Of a stretch of 64,000 nucleotides of DNA, positions 35,640 to 49,900 are shown one piece after another (position 1 is the first letter of the stretch; each line of letters starts with the position of its first letter). The stretch lies in assembly GCA_016808115.1 (NCBI GenBank), contig JAEQBH010001385.1, forward strand, positions 290,001-354,000, given 5' to 3'. The notes under the pieces are model-generated. The model worked only from the letters and a program-made list of their open reading frames with translations, did not search any database and was not told the origin of the DNA. The translations under genes were made by a program, and so were the position numbers. Origin of the DNA: Tetrastigma voinierianum (Eukaryota > Streptophyta > Magnoliopsida > Vitales > Vitaceae).

Positions 35640-37640
35640 TTTTATAAAAGTACTTTGCATTCACCACCGAAGATGGCTCTGGCTGAGCTGTGAGTGGAGC
35701 TCGATGTTCACGGCTAACTAGCTCCTCCCCAGATGCGCTGGGCGGGACATTCTTTACCTATCTCCATTGAATTGTTTAACACTTGTACCGCATTTCAGCA
35801 CTAATTTTTAATATCTTCCTTTTAAAGGAAGCTAGATTATTCATTACCTAAACAGATTCTTCTTTAGATCAGTTTGACCTGACCTGGGGAGGTTGATTTG
35901 ACTTGCTGGAACTTCTGTATGTGAGGAAGAATAACACAACCTTCTGGGGATGTTTAAGAGCTTCTTAGTTGACTAGTGCCCATGAAACATCGCTGCGGCC
36001 CAAAACTAGAGGAAATTTAATTTAGGATGATGGGCGGTCAGTGTGGGGAGAGACCAAGGATCAGTTATTGCTGGTCAAGCCTGGTCGGGTCCCTATGGGG
36101 TTCAGTTTTCAAGTCTTTGGAAGCTCAAACTGAGCAGTTTCCTTATGAGGTAAGGAAGACATGGGAGGGACCAGGTCTATCTGTTTTCATACTTCCAAAT
36201 AAATCAGCAGATCTTGACACCATATAATAATGTAAATCATTCTACCAAAAGTTCATGTTTCTACTGCTGTTTAAATTTACGTTTATCTTTTCTAGGTTTG
36301 ACTGCCTCTAGGCTTTAGATTTGGGCCGTTTCCCAATGGTATTTTGGCTGTCCTCTAAGTTAGTGCCTCTGGATACAGAATGAGGATATCTTTGCTTGGG
36401 ATTATAGAGTCAGATATCAAGAATCATATTTAAATGAAACTAAGTAGAACCTTTCCAGACCTCTTGTGCTTTTAAGTGCAAAAGTGTGCTGTGGGGGTGT
36501 TAACAGAGAGTGGGTGTCTTAATTCTAGAAGATTCTTAGAACTTGGGTTAATTAAGTGCAGTTGAAGGATCAGGAAGCCAGTTTGCCTTGTGGATTGGAG
36601 TTTGTCAAATCAATACTCAACCTTAGAGGCTTCCAGCATTGTCATTGAGTGAGAACAACACTTAAGTAGAAAGGAATTTTATATGACCATTTCATTTCCA
36701 TTTGTTTTTTGAATATCTATTGATCCCATTTCAAGCAAGGAAAACTCAGAGCACTGGAAAACATCAGAAGAATAACACTGAAAAAAGATCTTGAATCCCT
36801 GGTGTTAGATCAGGGAATGAAAGGAATGGGATTTTTTCACTTTAAAGTGTTTTGTTAATTCATGTAAACCAACCTTGTAAGTTTTGTTCTTGGTTCAACA
36901 ACAAATAAATGAATATGTGGAAGCTAACTCATCCTCTTTGATTTGGTTTCTTTTCTCTTCTGCTGGAGAGGAGGAGGGGTGTATGGAAGAAAACATCACG
37001 TTGAGGGTTTGTTCAACTCTTCAAGAATTACAATCTTACAAAGACTACATACTTAAGATTACTCTTGCATGGGTTTATGTGTGTGTCATATTCTTATGGA
37101 AAAGGATCATACAAAATGAAAAGAACATGGATCTTAGCTGGGGAATCATGAGAGGTATAGTATAGACTTTAATTTTCATTAAAAATCAAAAGAAGTTTGT
37201 GTACAACATAGGCTCATGTGACACAAATCGTATCTGACTAACATGAACTATATATGCAGCTATCTCCCTGGGAGGTGAGTGATCATGCTTGAAAGAGCAC
37301 CCAAGTTCGGTTTCTCTCAACCCAGAAAAGCTAATATGATGTTAAAATATTTTTGACTGACCAAATAAATAGGTTTTTGATGGAAGTATCATAGGACAGA
37401 ATAGTAGTCCTTTTTTATCAGGTAGTTTTTTTTTTTCTTTCTTAATTACATAGCATTCTTGTAAAAACAAAAAATCAATTTTACAACCGAAAAGTGAAGG
37501 CAAAGTTTTTAAGTAAAAGCAAACATCGTGCCCAAGATAGATGCTCAATGGGATTATAAATCAAGGCTTATATGCAGTTGTGGGCTGGGAACCACATGTA
37601 TAAATTTCCTACCACATTATTGTCATGTTGGTGGCTGCAA
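35640..37640. other. Unassigned region downstream of the DUF1664 gene
   Basis: Less AT-rich than its neighbours and without repeats that I can name. Short frames (36027-36227, 36884-37165) show no family pattern, and codon structure does not persist across them. It may include 3' sequence of the DUF1664 gene near its right end and otherwise is intergenic. I see no gene. Confidence 0.5.
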
Positions 37641-37679
37641 GTGCAGCGAGTCACAGAAATGCTGTCAAATTAACTGATC

Positions 37680-40600
37680 TCATTCAAACCTTGTCAGGTT
37701 CCTTGGCTGATCATCCGATTTATCAACACCACCCACGATACCATTTGAAGATCTTTTCAAATTGTCAGATATTACAGTGCCTGCAATCTCCTTAAGACCC
37801 TGCAATGTTACATAAAAGACATGAATTGCTTATAAAGTCAAAGAAATGCTAATTGCTGCAAGAGAAGGGGAATAAACAAATAAGAAACGATGGGGAAAAA
37901 AACACCTAGCTACATAGCCTACAATCCATACAATCAAAAACCCGTATTTATGCATCAAATTTCTGATAGCTACAAAGCCTACAATCAATGAACAGCTTCT
38001 TAATCCATTGATGGTTACCATGTAACTTGAAAGCAAACATCCAAGTGGGCTTACTTGAAATCTGAACCATGAGTTGCACTGCAAACTATACATCAATCGA
38101 CTGAAATGCCAATACCAAGCAGTCTGGACTGGAGGTAATAAACATACATTCATTCATATTTTATATTGTGAAAAGAAGAGATTAAGGAATCACTTTCAAA
38201 AGCCCTCGTAGTTTCTATAAATTTGTCATGTTATGAACAGCAAAGATTAAAGAATATCCTTCAAAATATTTTGTATTTTTCCCAGCTAGCAAATCGGAGT
38301 TCACTTCCAAAACTCTCAGTGGAAGAAAGCAAAGGATGTATAAGACTTCACCAAGCTCATCAACTTAAAAATGTTGCAATGAAGTAGTAACAGAAGCTTT
38401 CCCTGAAATAACCAGATACCAAACTACCAGCTTGGTGGACCAGCCCACTTATAAAATAGAATGGAACAACTCCTGTGAAAAAGAAAAACAGCTATGCATA
38501 GAACCTAAGCTCTAAGCATTTGAAAATGGTACCATCCAAGTAAAACAGAAGAGACAAGTCATCAATTTGCATGTTTAATAACTGTGTATAAGTATTAACT
38601 ATCACCAGAAGGTCCAGTGAGATCATGGAGCATCAGCAATTATTGTTAAAGCCAGAAAGAGTGATACCTGGATAGTTGGAGCTTCTGAAGATGTGAGAAA
38701 ACCACGGGGCTTGCCAGGGAGTTTAAGCTGTTCCTGAAAGAAGATGTTGAACAAAGTATGCGTTCAGTGAGAGCATCTAGATGAAGAATCTGCCAGAAAT
38801 AACACCATATTTGAGAGAGGAAAAAAGGAAAAATGATTTCCAACTGTATTCTTTAACTTATACATTTTGCAAATATGTCATGTATTTAGCAGAAATTACT
38901 ACCAGATATCCGGATGAACTCAATAATAAATAGAACAATATGTTTTAGATTGATGGGGAAAGTATTGGACTCTAGATCAATGGGAAAAAAGATGGCATGC
39001 TATCAATACTCATTGGCATCAAACACCAAGTGGCTAATAAGGACCCACCATAGAGCATCTCATAAAGAAGAATTAAAAAGGTGCAGCTGTGGGTGGATAA
39101 CAATATTACCTAATTACATCAAGGCACTGTGGTTGAACATCTAGTGAACAAAACCATCTTAACTAGAATCTAAGATGGATGGAAAAATTCTTCTGAGCAC
39201 AGCCAGCAGTGAATTCAATAAGAAATTACATTACACTTTAAAGTCAATAGCAAACTTGAAATATATGTAGCTACAAATACCAACCAGCACACTTTCAGGC
39301 AGTGGCCCACTTCTTCCACTAACAAAGTCACACAGGTATGCCACACCGTGAACTGCAAAGTTCTGTTGCCAAAATTAGGTTAGCATATGCTCAATCACAC
39401 AACTAAGAGAAAAACATAAAAACAGATGCAACTGCAGTTACATAATAATGTAACAGATGACTATTATTACTGTAACACAGCAGAAAACAAGAAATAATTG
39501 TAAATATAACAAGATACACTGAGATTATGCTACAAATATGAGCTTTTCCATAAACAATCTAATCAATAGCATTGTAGGCAATAAGATAATAGTAGAATAT
39601 TAGATATCATAAGTTCCAATTTGTATCTCCCAAACACTATTATTGGATATTTTGCCATTAAGAATTGATGTGATCTTCAACATAGCAATACATAAAAAGA
39701 GTTCAGGTTGGCTGTTCTAATCATCCCCTATTCATTCAAGAAGTAAATTTAGGATTTTGTAGCCCTCAGACCATAAGAGTTATTTTCGTGTTTTTAATAT
39801 TTTCAGGATAACAAGCAATTGATTCCATAGGGAGCCATTTTCCTTTATTTTGCATCATTACCAACTATGTACTGAAAAAATGTCCCTTCTAAAACAATCA
39901 TGCATTCATTTTGTGCCATCACTCATAATCTGTACAGCTTACCCTTTCAGTTTATCTAAAATTTCCAATCACTGGAATCCTTGTATCCTTGCTTCCTTTA
40001 TTTTTTCTTAGTTCTGTAGCATTAATGAAAACTCAATAAAAAGAAATTTAGACATCTTTAATATTCTGATCATATGACCTATTACTGCAATCCAGCAAAC
40101 ACTCTGATGTCTTTTCCTTTAAAATGTGAAAGCTTTTTTTTTAATGGGTAAAAGAAACAACTCGTGTTAAAGAACACCTAATATAAAGGGGCACACCCAA
40201 TGTGAAAAGGGGGATATGAGAGATAATAATCTAGAAGGAAATGCGAATAAAATATTAATCATTGTATGAGCATTAAACATATTAAACCGAAAAAGAAAAA
40301 ACACTCCAAAAAATACTGTAACTTGTAATCAACAACCATTAGGACACACTTCTACATATGTTTAACTGTAAGGAACAAAGCCATTCATATAATTAAAACC
40401 AGTACTAAAGGCATATATCTTCCCTCAACTGTCCAGTTGAAGTTCTCTTCTTGAATACAATCCCTTATATTTATTTTTTCTTTTTCTTTTTTCCCTTTTT
40501 TACTTCAAATTCTTTTGGTAGCAAAGCTTTTCTCAGGCCAGGATAAGCATTGGAAACAGTTTAAGTGTTGAGCATGTTCCACAATAACATAACTTCCTTG

Positions 40601-41537
40601 TTTTAAATCAGATAACAATGGAAAAGGTATATCACCTGCTTATTTTCCAATGAAACTATCTTCCCATCCTACAATTGAAAACAAAAGGCATTTAAAAGAA
40701 TTAAAGAATAATCACAAAAGAAATTAGAGAAAATTTAAATGTTAAGGGGAAAAAAAAAGAATAAAAAGAACAACAAACATATCAATATATGTTAAGAGTG
40801 TGCTATTGAATTAACAACCTGCCCAGCTACCCAACAAAGTCATTTAATATCCACACCACATTGAGACAACATTTGTTCAGTCTATGAGAGATTTTCCACA
40901 ATCTACCCATGATACCCCTAGATTTATATCAAGGAAAAATAAATTTTCTTCATATTTTAAAAAGAGAGGCTATGTCCAAACAAATGCTCCTCCTGCTCTA
41001 TGATAAAGACCACAATATCCACAGGAAAACCTAGCAAGTCACAGGTTGGCTGAGTGATTAATGTATCCACAGCCCTAATTTTGAGTGAGACATGCAGCAC
41101 TTTCTTTTTGGAATGGATTTTAAGTTTAAGTTTTGATCCACAGCCCTAATGTCTCGATCTGATACAGTTTTTTTATCTATTCTCCCTTATGCTTATCAAA
41201 AAAATAAAAGTTTTGGCAAAAGACAGATACATTGCTTACTCCATTAAATGGATGTAGGTCAGGGATTTTAGGGAATGTTGAGAATCAAAGAATATTCCCT
41301 AGATATTCTTTGGTTTATCTCCTACCTTTTTTGTACATTATCCTCCTCCTTCCTTCTACACCTTATTTTGTTTCCTTTTTGTTCCATTATTTTGTATATA
41401 TATAGGTGTCTCTATACTATGTAACTTACTCATTCAATAAAGAAAATCACTCTTTTCTTCTATCCTTTCACAGGGAAGGAGATTTGTTTTTTCTTCAAAA
41501 GAATGTTCTTCACAAAAAAAATTTTAAATATAATATA

Positions 41538-41598
<61 letters not shown>

Positions 41599-43919
41599 GT
41601 ATGTATGTATATATATATGTATGTATGTATATATATATGTATGTATGTATGCATACATGCATGTATAAAGGAGAGAAACAGAATAGCGTTTGAAGATGCC
41701 ACGTTCTTGTTCTCCCTTAACAGACTGAGACTGTCCCTTTTTAGTTCCCTAAATTCTTGGGCAGGCTTACTTTCTAAAGTGAATCACTCTTTTGTGTATT
41801 CTCTAGGTTTTAGCCTCTTTTGAGTACAGGCTTTTTGACTCCCTTTGTATACCCGTGTATACATCGGGGCTGTCTCTTTGGCTCTCATACAAACATACAT
41901 GCATACATACATACATACATATATATATATATTAATGAAAAATATTCAAGCATATATAACATGGAGTGAATCAAATTAGAGTCCATTCATTTAATGCATC
42001 GCAGACATAATTCCTAAAAAAGGAATTATGTAAAAAACTGATAAAAAAAATGACATAATTCCTAAAAAACAAAAATTAACACAGCGATTCAGTAGGAAAC
42101 TTTCCCTACTCTATCTCTGTTCTTGAAACCCAAAACATCAACTAGACATATTTTCAAAATAGTTTAGGATATTTCAAGCGTATAGTCCACTCATATAATG
42201 ATTTTTTTCCTTTTTCATTTTTTGGTTTATGTGCTGCCTCTACTGTAACCTTCTTTTTATAAAAGCCTCATTGTTGAATAAAGTTTGAAAATGTTCTCCA
42301 AATAAAACACAATATCCAACTTATTAGAAAATAAAAAATAAAAATAAACTCACCAATCCAGTGACCATCCTCTGGAGTGAATCCAAGTCAAAGCCAATTT
42401 GAGAAATATCTGCACGAGCTTCAGTAACCTGTTTCACAAGTCTATTAATAATTTTAAAAAGCAGAAATCCCATGATAGCAAAATAGTACCGCAATTAAAT
42501 GCAATAAATCATGCTAGATCCCTACTGATTTAAATTGAGATCAATTTAGAACATGGAAATGACCACATCAAAATTCTGGATACTTGTTACTTCTTTGATA
42601 TGTTTCCCTGTATTTAAATCAGTTGCAGATCACAATTGAATGCTTTAAAGGGTTGGGGAGGGCCTGTGGAAGATTCTAGGTTCAAGTCCCAATGGGAACA
42701 AAACATTTACCTGTCAGAGAAAAGGCCTGTTTGTCATTCGAGTAAGCTTAACCAGAGTTAATTATTCTGAATACAAGGTACTAAGATAAACATATCCTGA
42801 AACTCTCTTTTTTTTACTTTGCTTTTTATTGCTTTAAGTTATTTCTTAGCTATAAGATACAAACTCATTAGGGCATTATACAATAAGGGAGGTAGATTTT
42901 TGGATGTACCTCATTCTTAATTAACTTTGAGATCTCCTTCTGGTCATCCAGTTTTCCGTCCAAATTCTCAATTCGCTGTGTCAAATGCCTTTTTGTTGCC
43001 TGACCACCAAAAGAATTTACAAGAATCAAGAAGCTAAATACAAATTTCATGACATTTGAAAAGTTATAACAAGGGAGATTCGCTATAATATATGCACCCT
43101 AATTCACAATCAAATTCAATAAATTGTCACTAGCTAAAGACTATAAATAACAATCAGCTGGAAACAGAACTCTCCAACTCATGTCCTCAATCCAACTGAA
43201 AAATTTTCAGATGATAGCAACATAGAATCCAGCCCAGGAGCAAAAACAACTAGGAATTAACTACATAAATCCTTCACTTTACCAGCCCATTCTAGGGCCC
43301 TATACTGCTGCCCCCACTCCTCACCCCACAAACAAACAGACAAACAAACAAAGAGTGCATCAAAAGAGAAGTCATGAAGTATCAATTGGTGTGGCAAAAA
43401 TGATAACACAGTAGAAGCTAAATATGAATTTGTGCATCTCAATTAAACAGAGAGGTCTCAATATAAAAAATAAAAATAATAATTAAAAAACGTGTCATTT
43501 GCAAAAATTTAGTGCATTTGCTTTTAATGAGAATAGCACAGAGGTTCAGTGGTTCATCTGTGCATAGGAACTAAAAATTTTGATAAGAATTTTTTGTTTC
43601 TTTAAGACCTCAGAGCCAAGAACTTCAGGAAGGCAAAATCCTTATCATCAACCTTTTTAAAATATCTCAACTTCTATTGGAAACAAGGAAAACTAATTCT
43701 ATTAGCCAGAATTGTTGACATGCAATAAAAGGTTTAAAAAGCAATATTAATGGGAAATTCAATACAATTATTAGCTACAGAAAAACTATATGAATATTTT
43801 TAGGCTAATTTAATAAACTGTTTCTTTTGAACAGCAACTTTTGCTACTGTTTTAAACCAATCCAAAATATAAACTAGAAAAGAATTAAATAAATCTATAC
43901 TATTCTGTCTTAATTCATA

Positions 43920-43974
<55 letters not shown>

Positions 43975-46900
43975 GTAACACCATTTTGTTTTAAGTAATC
44001 AAAGAGAAGATATAAATTAGTAAAAAGAGCTACACACCAAGGTACACCAGATGTACAAAGGGAAACAAAAGGCATCGCATGGAAGAGGGAAAATACAAAA
44101 AAAGTGCTATCTCATATAGATCCCAATCTCAAAAATATAGCATGCCCATACACAAGTCACCATGACTAATGATCATACAGGAGAGGAGGGGAAAAAAAGA
44201 AAACCTTTAGCATGGACATGCACACATTGTTGAGAAAACCAATTGTGAAACAACTCAAAAATATCAACTGTTTTTTGGAACACAAAGATGTACTTCTTTT
44301 CAAACTTCAAAGTATCTGATTTTCTGCCCCTTTGACATGTGAAACAGGATACCTTTTTTTTTTTGATAAGTGTGAAACAGTTTTGAAGTGCCTCAGAAAT
44401 ATCAGTGATAGCCAAAACTTCTTTTGTTTAACAGGCAAATCAGTAACCGCCAAAATCACCCTAAAAGTGAAAAACAAGACATTGAACTCATTGCAAATAA
44501 AAATCAACAAGGTAGGTCCTATAGAAGTAAAATGGTTATTTGCATATGTTTTTCTGATTAACATCTCCTAGTCCACTTGAAATGCAAAAGGGATACCCTT
44601 ACACAAACTTCTTAGCAGAATATATAAAATAAGACAAGGTTAGGAAACCAAGACTTACAGAAAGAGCGTCTGAGACATGCTCCAGATGCTTTTTCAAGTT
44701 TGTAACCGCAGTTTCCATATTCTTCTTCGTTACATACATGAAATCTGATAGCGAAAGACCCTATGCATTTAAGGAGAAGGGGAGAAAAGGGGAGAGAGAG
44801 AGAGAGAGAGAGAGGAAAAAAAAAGTAAATAATAAAACAGATTAGTCTCTTGGCATGCAAACTACAATTTAGGTAACTAAAAATTACAACATTCTGGAAA
44901 ATGTAACAATATCAAGCATGTAAGTGCATAGTAAGAAGCATAGTTATTTGAGGCGCAAAAAGCCTCTTGGGGCCTTGAAGCGTAAGGCGCACGCACTTGA
45001 GGCACGGGCTTTTTTAAGTGAGGCACACCATATGTCAAATATATATTATATGATTTTTATGATGATTGTCTCTTATTTTTACATGACTTTCTCGCCATTT
45101 CTTGTAGAAGGAGAGGAATAGAATAGTGTTTGAAGATGATTGCTTCTCTTACACCAGACTGAAGTCCTATTTTGTCAGGCTCCTTTGCTCATGGGCTAGT
45201 CTGATCCATGATGTGGATTATTCTTTTGTAAGATGTATTATGTGTATTCTCTAGTTCCCCCTGAAGGGTTGGTTTGTTTTTGTTTCGTGCCCTTTTTGTT
45301 CTAGCCTTTGGTTTCCCTGTGTATACTTCCTGTATACTGTTGGGTGCCTGTCTAGCTTCTTTTTTGTTTAATACATCTGATATGTTTATTCATCAAAAAA
45401 ATAAATAAATTCTTCTTTTCATTCTTAACAAGATGGGCTTTGTGAAGAAATGGATTAGGCGGCACAGTTCTATTATGAGCTTCTCAATCCTTGTCAATCA
45501 GTTTCACAATTACATTATATAACTGAACTAATATATTATAAAGACATCTAAAAGATGTTATCTAGATATCATAGAATAAAGAAAATCTTCCTTCAAGAAA
45601 TTAGAGAATACACAAAAGCAACCTTACAATGGATTAATCCCCCTCATATAATAAACCAACCCAAGTAGTGAGTGAATTTATGAAGGCTTGCTTCAGTCTA
45701 CTAAACGAAAAGCTCTCATTTTCAAAAACAATTTTGTTTCTTTCCATTCAAATTGCCCAGAAAATACTAGGAGGAATCGTTTTCCATACTTGCCTTCTTT
45801 CTAACAGAAAAGGCTTTCCATTCCACCATCAATTCTTTTGCCAAGAGAGGACAAACCCAATCCATTCCTGGCAAAGAGATAATAGCAGTCCATATGCCCC
45901 TCCAAAAAATTCCTTTCACAACCATAGTTTTAAAAGGCATAAGGTGCACTTAGGCGCAAAAGTCTCCTAGGCCTTAGACGCAACACAAGGCGCACGCCTG
46001 AGTGAAGTAAAATGTGACATTCGAGGCACATCAATTTTATAAAATATGATTCAAAATCTAATTGAACTAATAAAAAACTTAACATTCCTAATATTTAAAA
46101 GAAACATTCAATAAATAAGTAAAGAAAGTATATAGATTTCAATATATAATTAGAAATTTCAAGAATAAAAATATTTAGAAAAAATTTAAAGTCTACAAGG
46201 TGCACCTCTTCAATAAGACGCGTGTTTTGGAAAGTGAGGCGCTCTAACCAAGGAGTGGTTATGCCTTGAGCCAAGGCCCGCCTTTTAAAACTATGTTCAC
46301 AACTCTTAAGGCTTAGGACAAGGGAATCCTCTCCAGCCCTACTTATTTGTGATCGTTATAAAGGCTCTTAGTTTTTTGGTTAGGAAGGTTAACTGGCTGA
46401 GTAAGGTGGTTTTTTCGGGATGTTGTGTGAGTGGTAGAGGTGGAGAGGATGTTGAGGTTTCCCATCTATTGTTTATGATGATTTCTGTGAGCCTTCCAAT
46501 GATCAATTGACCTACTTGTGTTAGTTACTCATGAGGTTCAAGGTCATTTTTGGGCTTAAGGTTAATCTGGAAAAGAGTGAGCTAATGCCAATATATAGTG
46601 TGAAGGACGTAGATGAATACGTCTTAGTTTGGGTGCAAAGGTGGGGTCCTTCCATCTATTTATTTAGACCTCCATCAAGTGTTCCTTTCAAGTTTGTTGC
46701 AATTAGGATTGGAGCGAAGGAGAGGTGGTGAAAAGATTGGCAATATGTAAGAGGCAATACAATTCCAAGGGTGGAGACTCACCCTTATCCATAGTACTTT
46801 CTCCAATATGCCTATTTATTTTATTTCTCTATTCAACAGTCCAAGGAGAGCACATCCAAATGGACTTTCTCTAGGGAGGAGGGGCTTTGGAGCTAACCAA

Positions 46901-49900
46901 TTTATTAGGTTGGCATCATCTGCTCTAGTAAAAACCTAAGAGGATTGGAAGTAAGGCATTATTTTTATTTTTTTTTAATAGGCTGGGAGTAAGGCATTAT
47001 GTGCCTCCATCCAAGAAGAGCTTTGTTGTGTAAGTGAAGTTGGTGTCTCAAGGAGGAGAGAGGAGCTTTGGGGCAAATAGTCATTAGTGGAAATATGAGG
47101 AGATGGAAAGTGAGCAGAGATCCAGCGATGTGAGAGATGGCTAAAGCGTTGGTCTTTGGCAAGCCATTAGAAAGGAATAGGATTAGGTCTTGGTTAAACA
47201 AGTAGCATGAAAACAAACCACTAAATTCGTCTTTCCCTTCATTGCTTGCTATCACAATCCCTACAAAAAGGCTTGATCGATGGACTTTTGGTGCCTCTCG
47301 CTTATTAGGGTTTGTTGGGCTTTTTGCTTCTCTAGGAGGCCCAATGACTAGGAAGTGGACTTGGTAGAAACATGGTTTTAAAAGGCGCACTTAGGCTCAA
47401 GGCACAACCACTCCCTAACCACTGTATCTCACTACCCAAACCATGCGTCTTAGTGAAAAGGCGCACCTTGTAGACTTTAATTTTCTTTCTAAAACACTTT
47501 TATTCTTGAAATTTCTAATTATATATTGAAATTTATATAGTTTCTTCACTTTTTTAATTGAACATTTCTTTTAAATGTTAGGAATGTTAAATTTTTATCA
47601 ATTCAATCGCCACTAAGGCTTGGCTCAGTAGTTAAGGGTTGAGGTGGGAATAGGAAGGGGACCAGGTTCAACTCCCAAAGGAGACAAAGAATGGAAAAAA
47701 AATGTTACCTTTAAAAAAAATATTCATTCTATTAGATTTTGAATATATTTTATGGAATTGAAGTGCATTTGAGGTCACATTTCACTTCACTTAGGCGTGC
47801 GCCTTGCATCTAAGCCCCAAGAGGCTTTTATACTTAGGGGAGCCTTGCGCCTTGTAAAACTATGGGTGGAAAGGTTCCTCTCAAGGTTACAAAGGTTAGG
47901 GTGCGCAATGATATGGAGGACAAATTGATATGGGCAGGGGAGAAGAATGGAAATTTTTCTATTAAAGCCCTATACAAGGTTTTGGAGATAAGAGGTACTT
48001 CAATCTTTCCAACCTCAATTATCTAAAATTCTAGGGTGCCACCAAAAGTGAGCTTCTTTGCTCAGGTGCCTACTTGGGATAAAACTCTAAACTTAGATCG
48101 TAAAGGAAAGGGGGTGATCAACAACAAAACGGTGTTTCCTTTATCTTAAGGAGGAATTAGTTTATCATTTCCTTACCTACCGTAACCTTTTGGTTTGCGC
48201 TATTTCTTGTGTCATGGGGATTGCTCTCTTTGATGAAAAAGTTGCTCTTGAGTTCGCATAGGCCCTTTGGGGGGTAATAGAAAGAGGAAGGTTAGGTGAG
48301 CTGCTCCTTTTTATCTTTTTTGGGTGATTTAGAAGGAAAGGAAAAGTGTGGTGTTGAAAAACAAAAAATCTATCCATTCAGGGAATTAAATATCCATTTC
48401 TTTGTAATCTTTGGGCATGGTGCAATTTGTTTATAGTTCCAAACTCCTCCTTGATTGTAGATACTATGAATTGGTTAAGGGCTCAATGAGGGGTGTTGAG
48501 TTTTTTGTTAGCTCCTCTTCTTCTTGGAACTTTTAGCTCTCATTCCCAGTGTACTTTGAGCACTCTTTTGGCTTTTTTCTTTTTAATACACATGAATTTT
48601 TGCATATAAAAAATAATAATTTACTCATTCATTGTCCTCAGGCAGGAATGTCATGGCAATCAGTATGTTCTCTGTTGAGAATCAAAGAATATTCCCTAGA
48701 TATTCTTCGGTTTATCTCCTACCTTTTTTGTACATTATCCTCCTTCCTTTTACACTTTATTTTGTTCCATTATTTTGTATATATATAGGTCTCTATACTA
48801 TGTAACTCACTCATTCAATAAAGAAAAGTATTCTTTCTTCTCTCATTTCACATTCTCTATTTAGCATGTATAGGTGACACATTCTAGACTAAAAGGAAAC
48901 CTCTTGAATTGGTACACGCATTTGAGGGCAAGAAGCATAAAAACTTTAAAGGTCCACCATCTTGTACTTCTTTTAAACCTTATAGAAGGAAAGAAATAGG
49001 AGTTCATTAATCAGATAGTTGTCAATCAATCATATTTCGTTTTATGTCTATTCTTTTCTGAATTGGTCAAAGTATAATAGAGAATCATTCAATGTCTATT
49101 GTAGGCTTTGTAAATTAATTAAGTTTCAAGTAAGGAGAGAAAGTTTGGTTTCCCTTTTTTTTGGCTATTTCCTTAGCCTTTTGGTCCATATTGTAAACAT
49201 CGTGTATGCTTTGGTGAATCTCCTCTTAAGCTTTTTTAATAATATCTCCTCCTATTGCCTATCAAAAAGGAGAAAGAAGAGGAAGATAACTTTGAATCCC
49301 TAGAAAAATCCCTTGACCAAATAAAAAAATATTTTCAACACCAACTTAAATGATCTACAAAATGAGGACAAAGGAATCATCCACCCCAACCACTTCCTTC
49401 CCTCATCAATAAAGTTACTATGCCAACTACCCAAGCAGTATCTGAAATGCTTTCTTCTTCCCATTTCATCTTTATTTGGTTATCAAATACATTTATTTTT
49501 TCCTATACATAATCATGCAATAACTATCACCTAACACATGATGGATTTCAGAGAACCCCAGAACAAAACATAAACTTGGCTCTTTTTTTCTTTTTGGTTA
49601 TTTTTAATAATTGACAACCTGCAACAGGGGTGCCCCTGCATTTCCCTTCTGCCAAGCAAAAGAGAAACCAGGAAAAATATCTACAACTTATTATCGTACC
49701 TTCCACCACATGTAACCATATCCCAATGCCCCCAAGGTAGCAGCTGGGATCACAAGAGATGTTAAGTTGCCTGATAAGACAATAAAAAAGGATAAATCAA
49801 CAACAAACCGGACCAGAAAAATGCCATGTGTGCAAGAGAAAAAACATGACGTGAGTATCCACAAGTAAAAATTAGCAATTTAGAATAGTGATCTATTATG

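Larger units (their letters stand above)
46320..48600 (+). pseudogene. L1-type LINE ORF2 remains, split by a MITE
   Basis: From about 46380 the plus strand gives pieces of a non-LTR reverse transcriptase: SHLLF, then GLKVNLEKSELMPIYSVKDV at 46531-46620, PFKFVAIRIGAKERW, then the post-RT 'RGALGQIVISGN'-like part near 47060. After the MITE at 47371-47864 the gene continues with KVTKVRVRNDMEDKLIW, AGEKNGNFSIKALYKVLEI and the PPKVSFFAQV zinc-binding-side region (zf-RVT) to about 48400, and a 3' end near 48590. Many stops; inactive. Lies in intron 5 of the DUF1664 gene in the opposite orientation. Confidence 0.82.

Noticed and set aside
41460..41702. Minus-strand 80-codon open frame with repeated IHTYIYIYI
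   Set aside because: It is translation of an (AT)n/(ATGT)n microsatellite, not a gene. The same holds for frames at 43800-44075 and 51249-51530.
47621..47675. Possible tRNA gene
   Set aside because: A and B boxes are present, but no cloverleaf can be formed and target duplications show it is a SINE.
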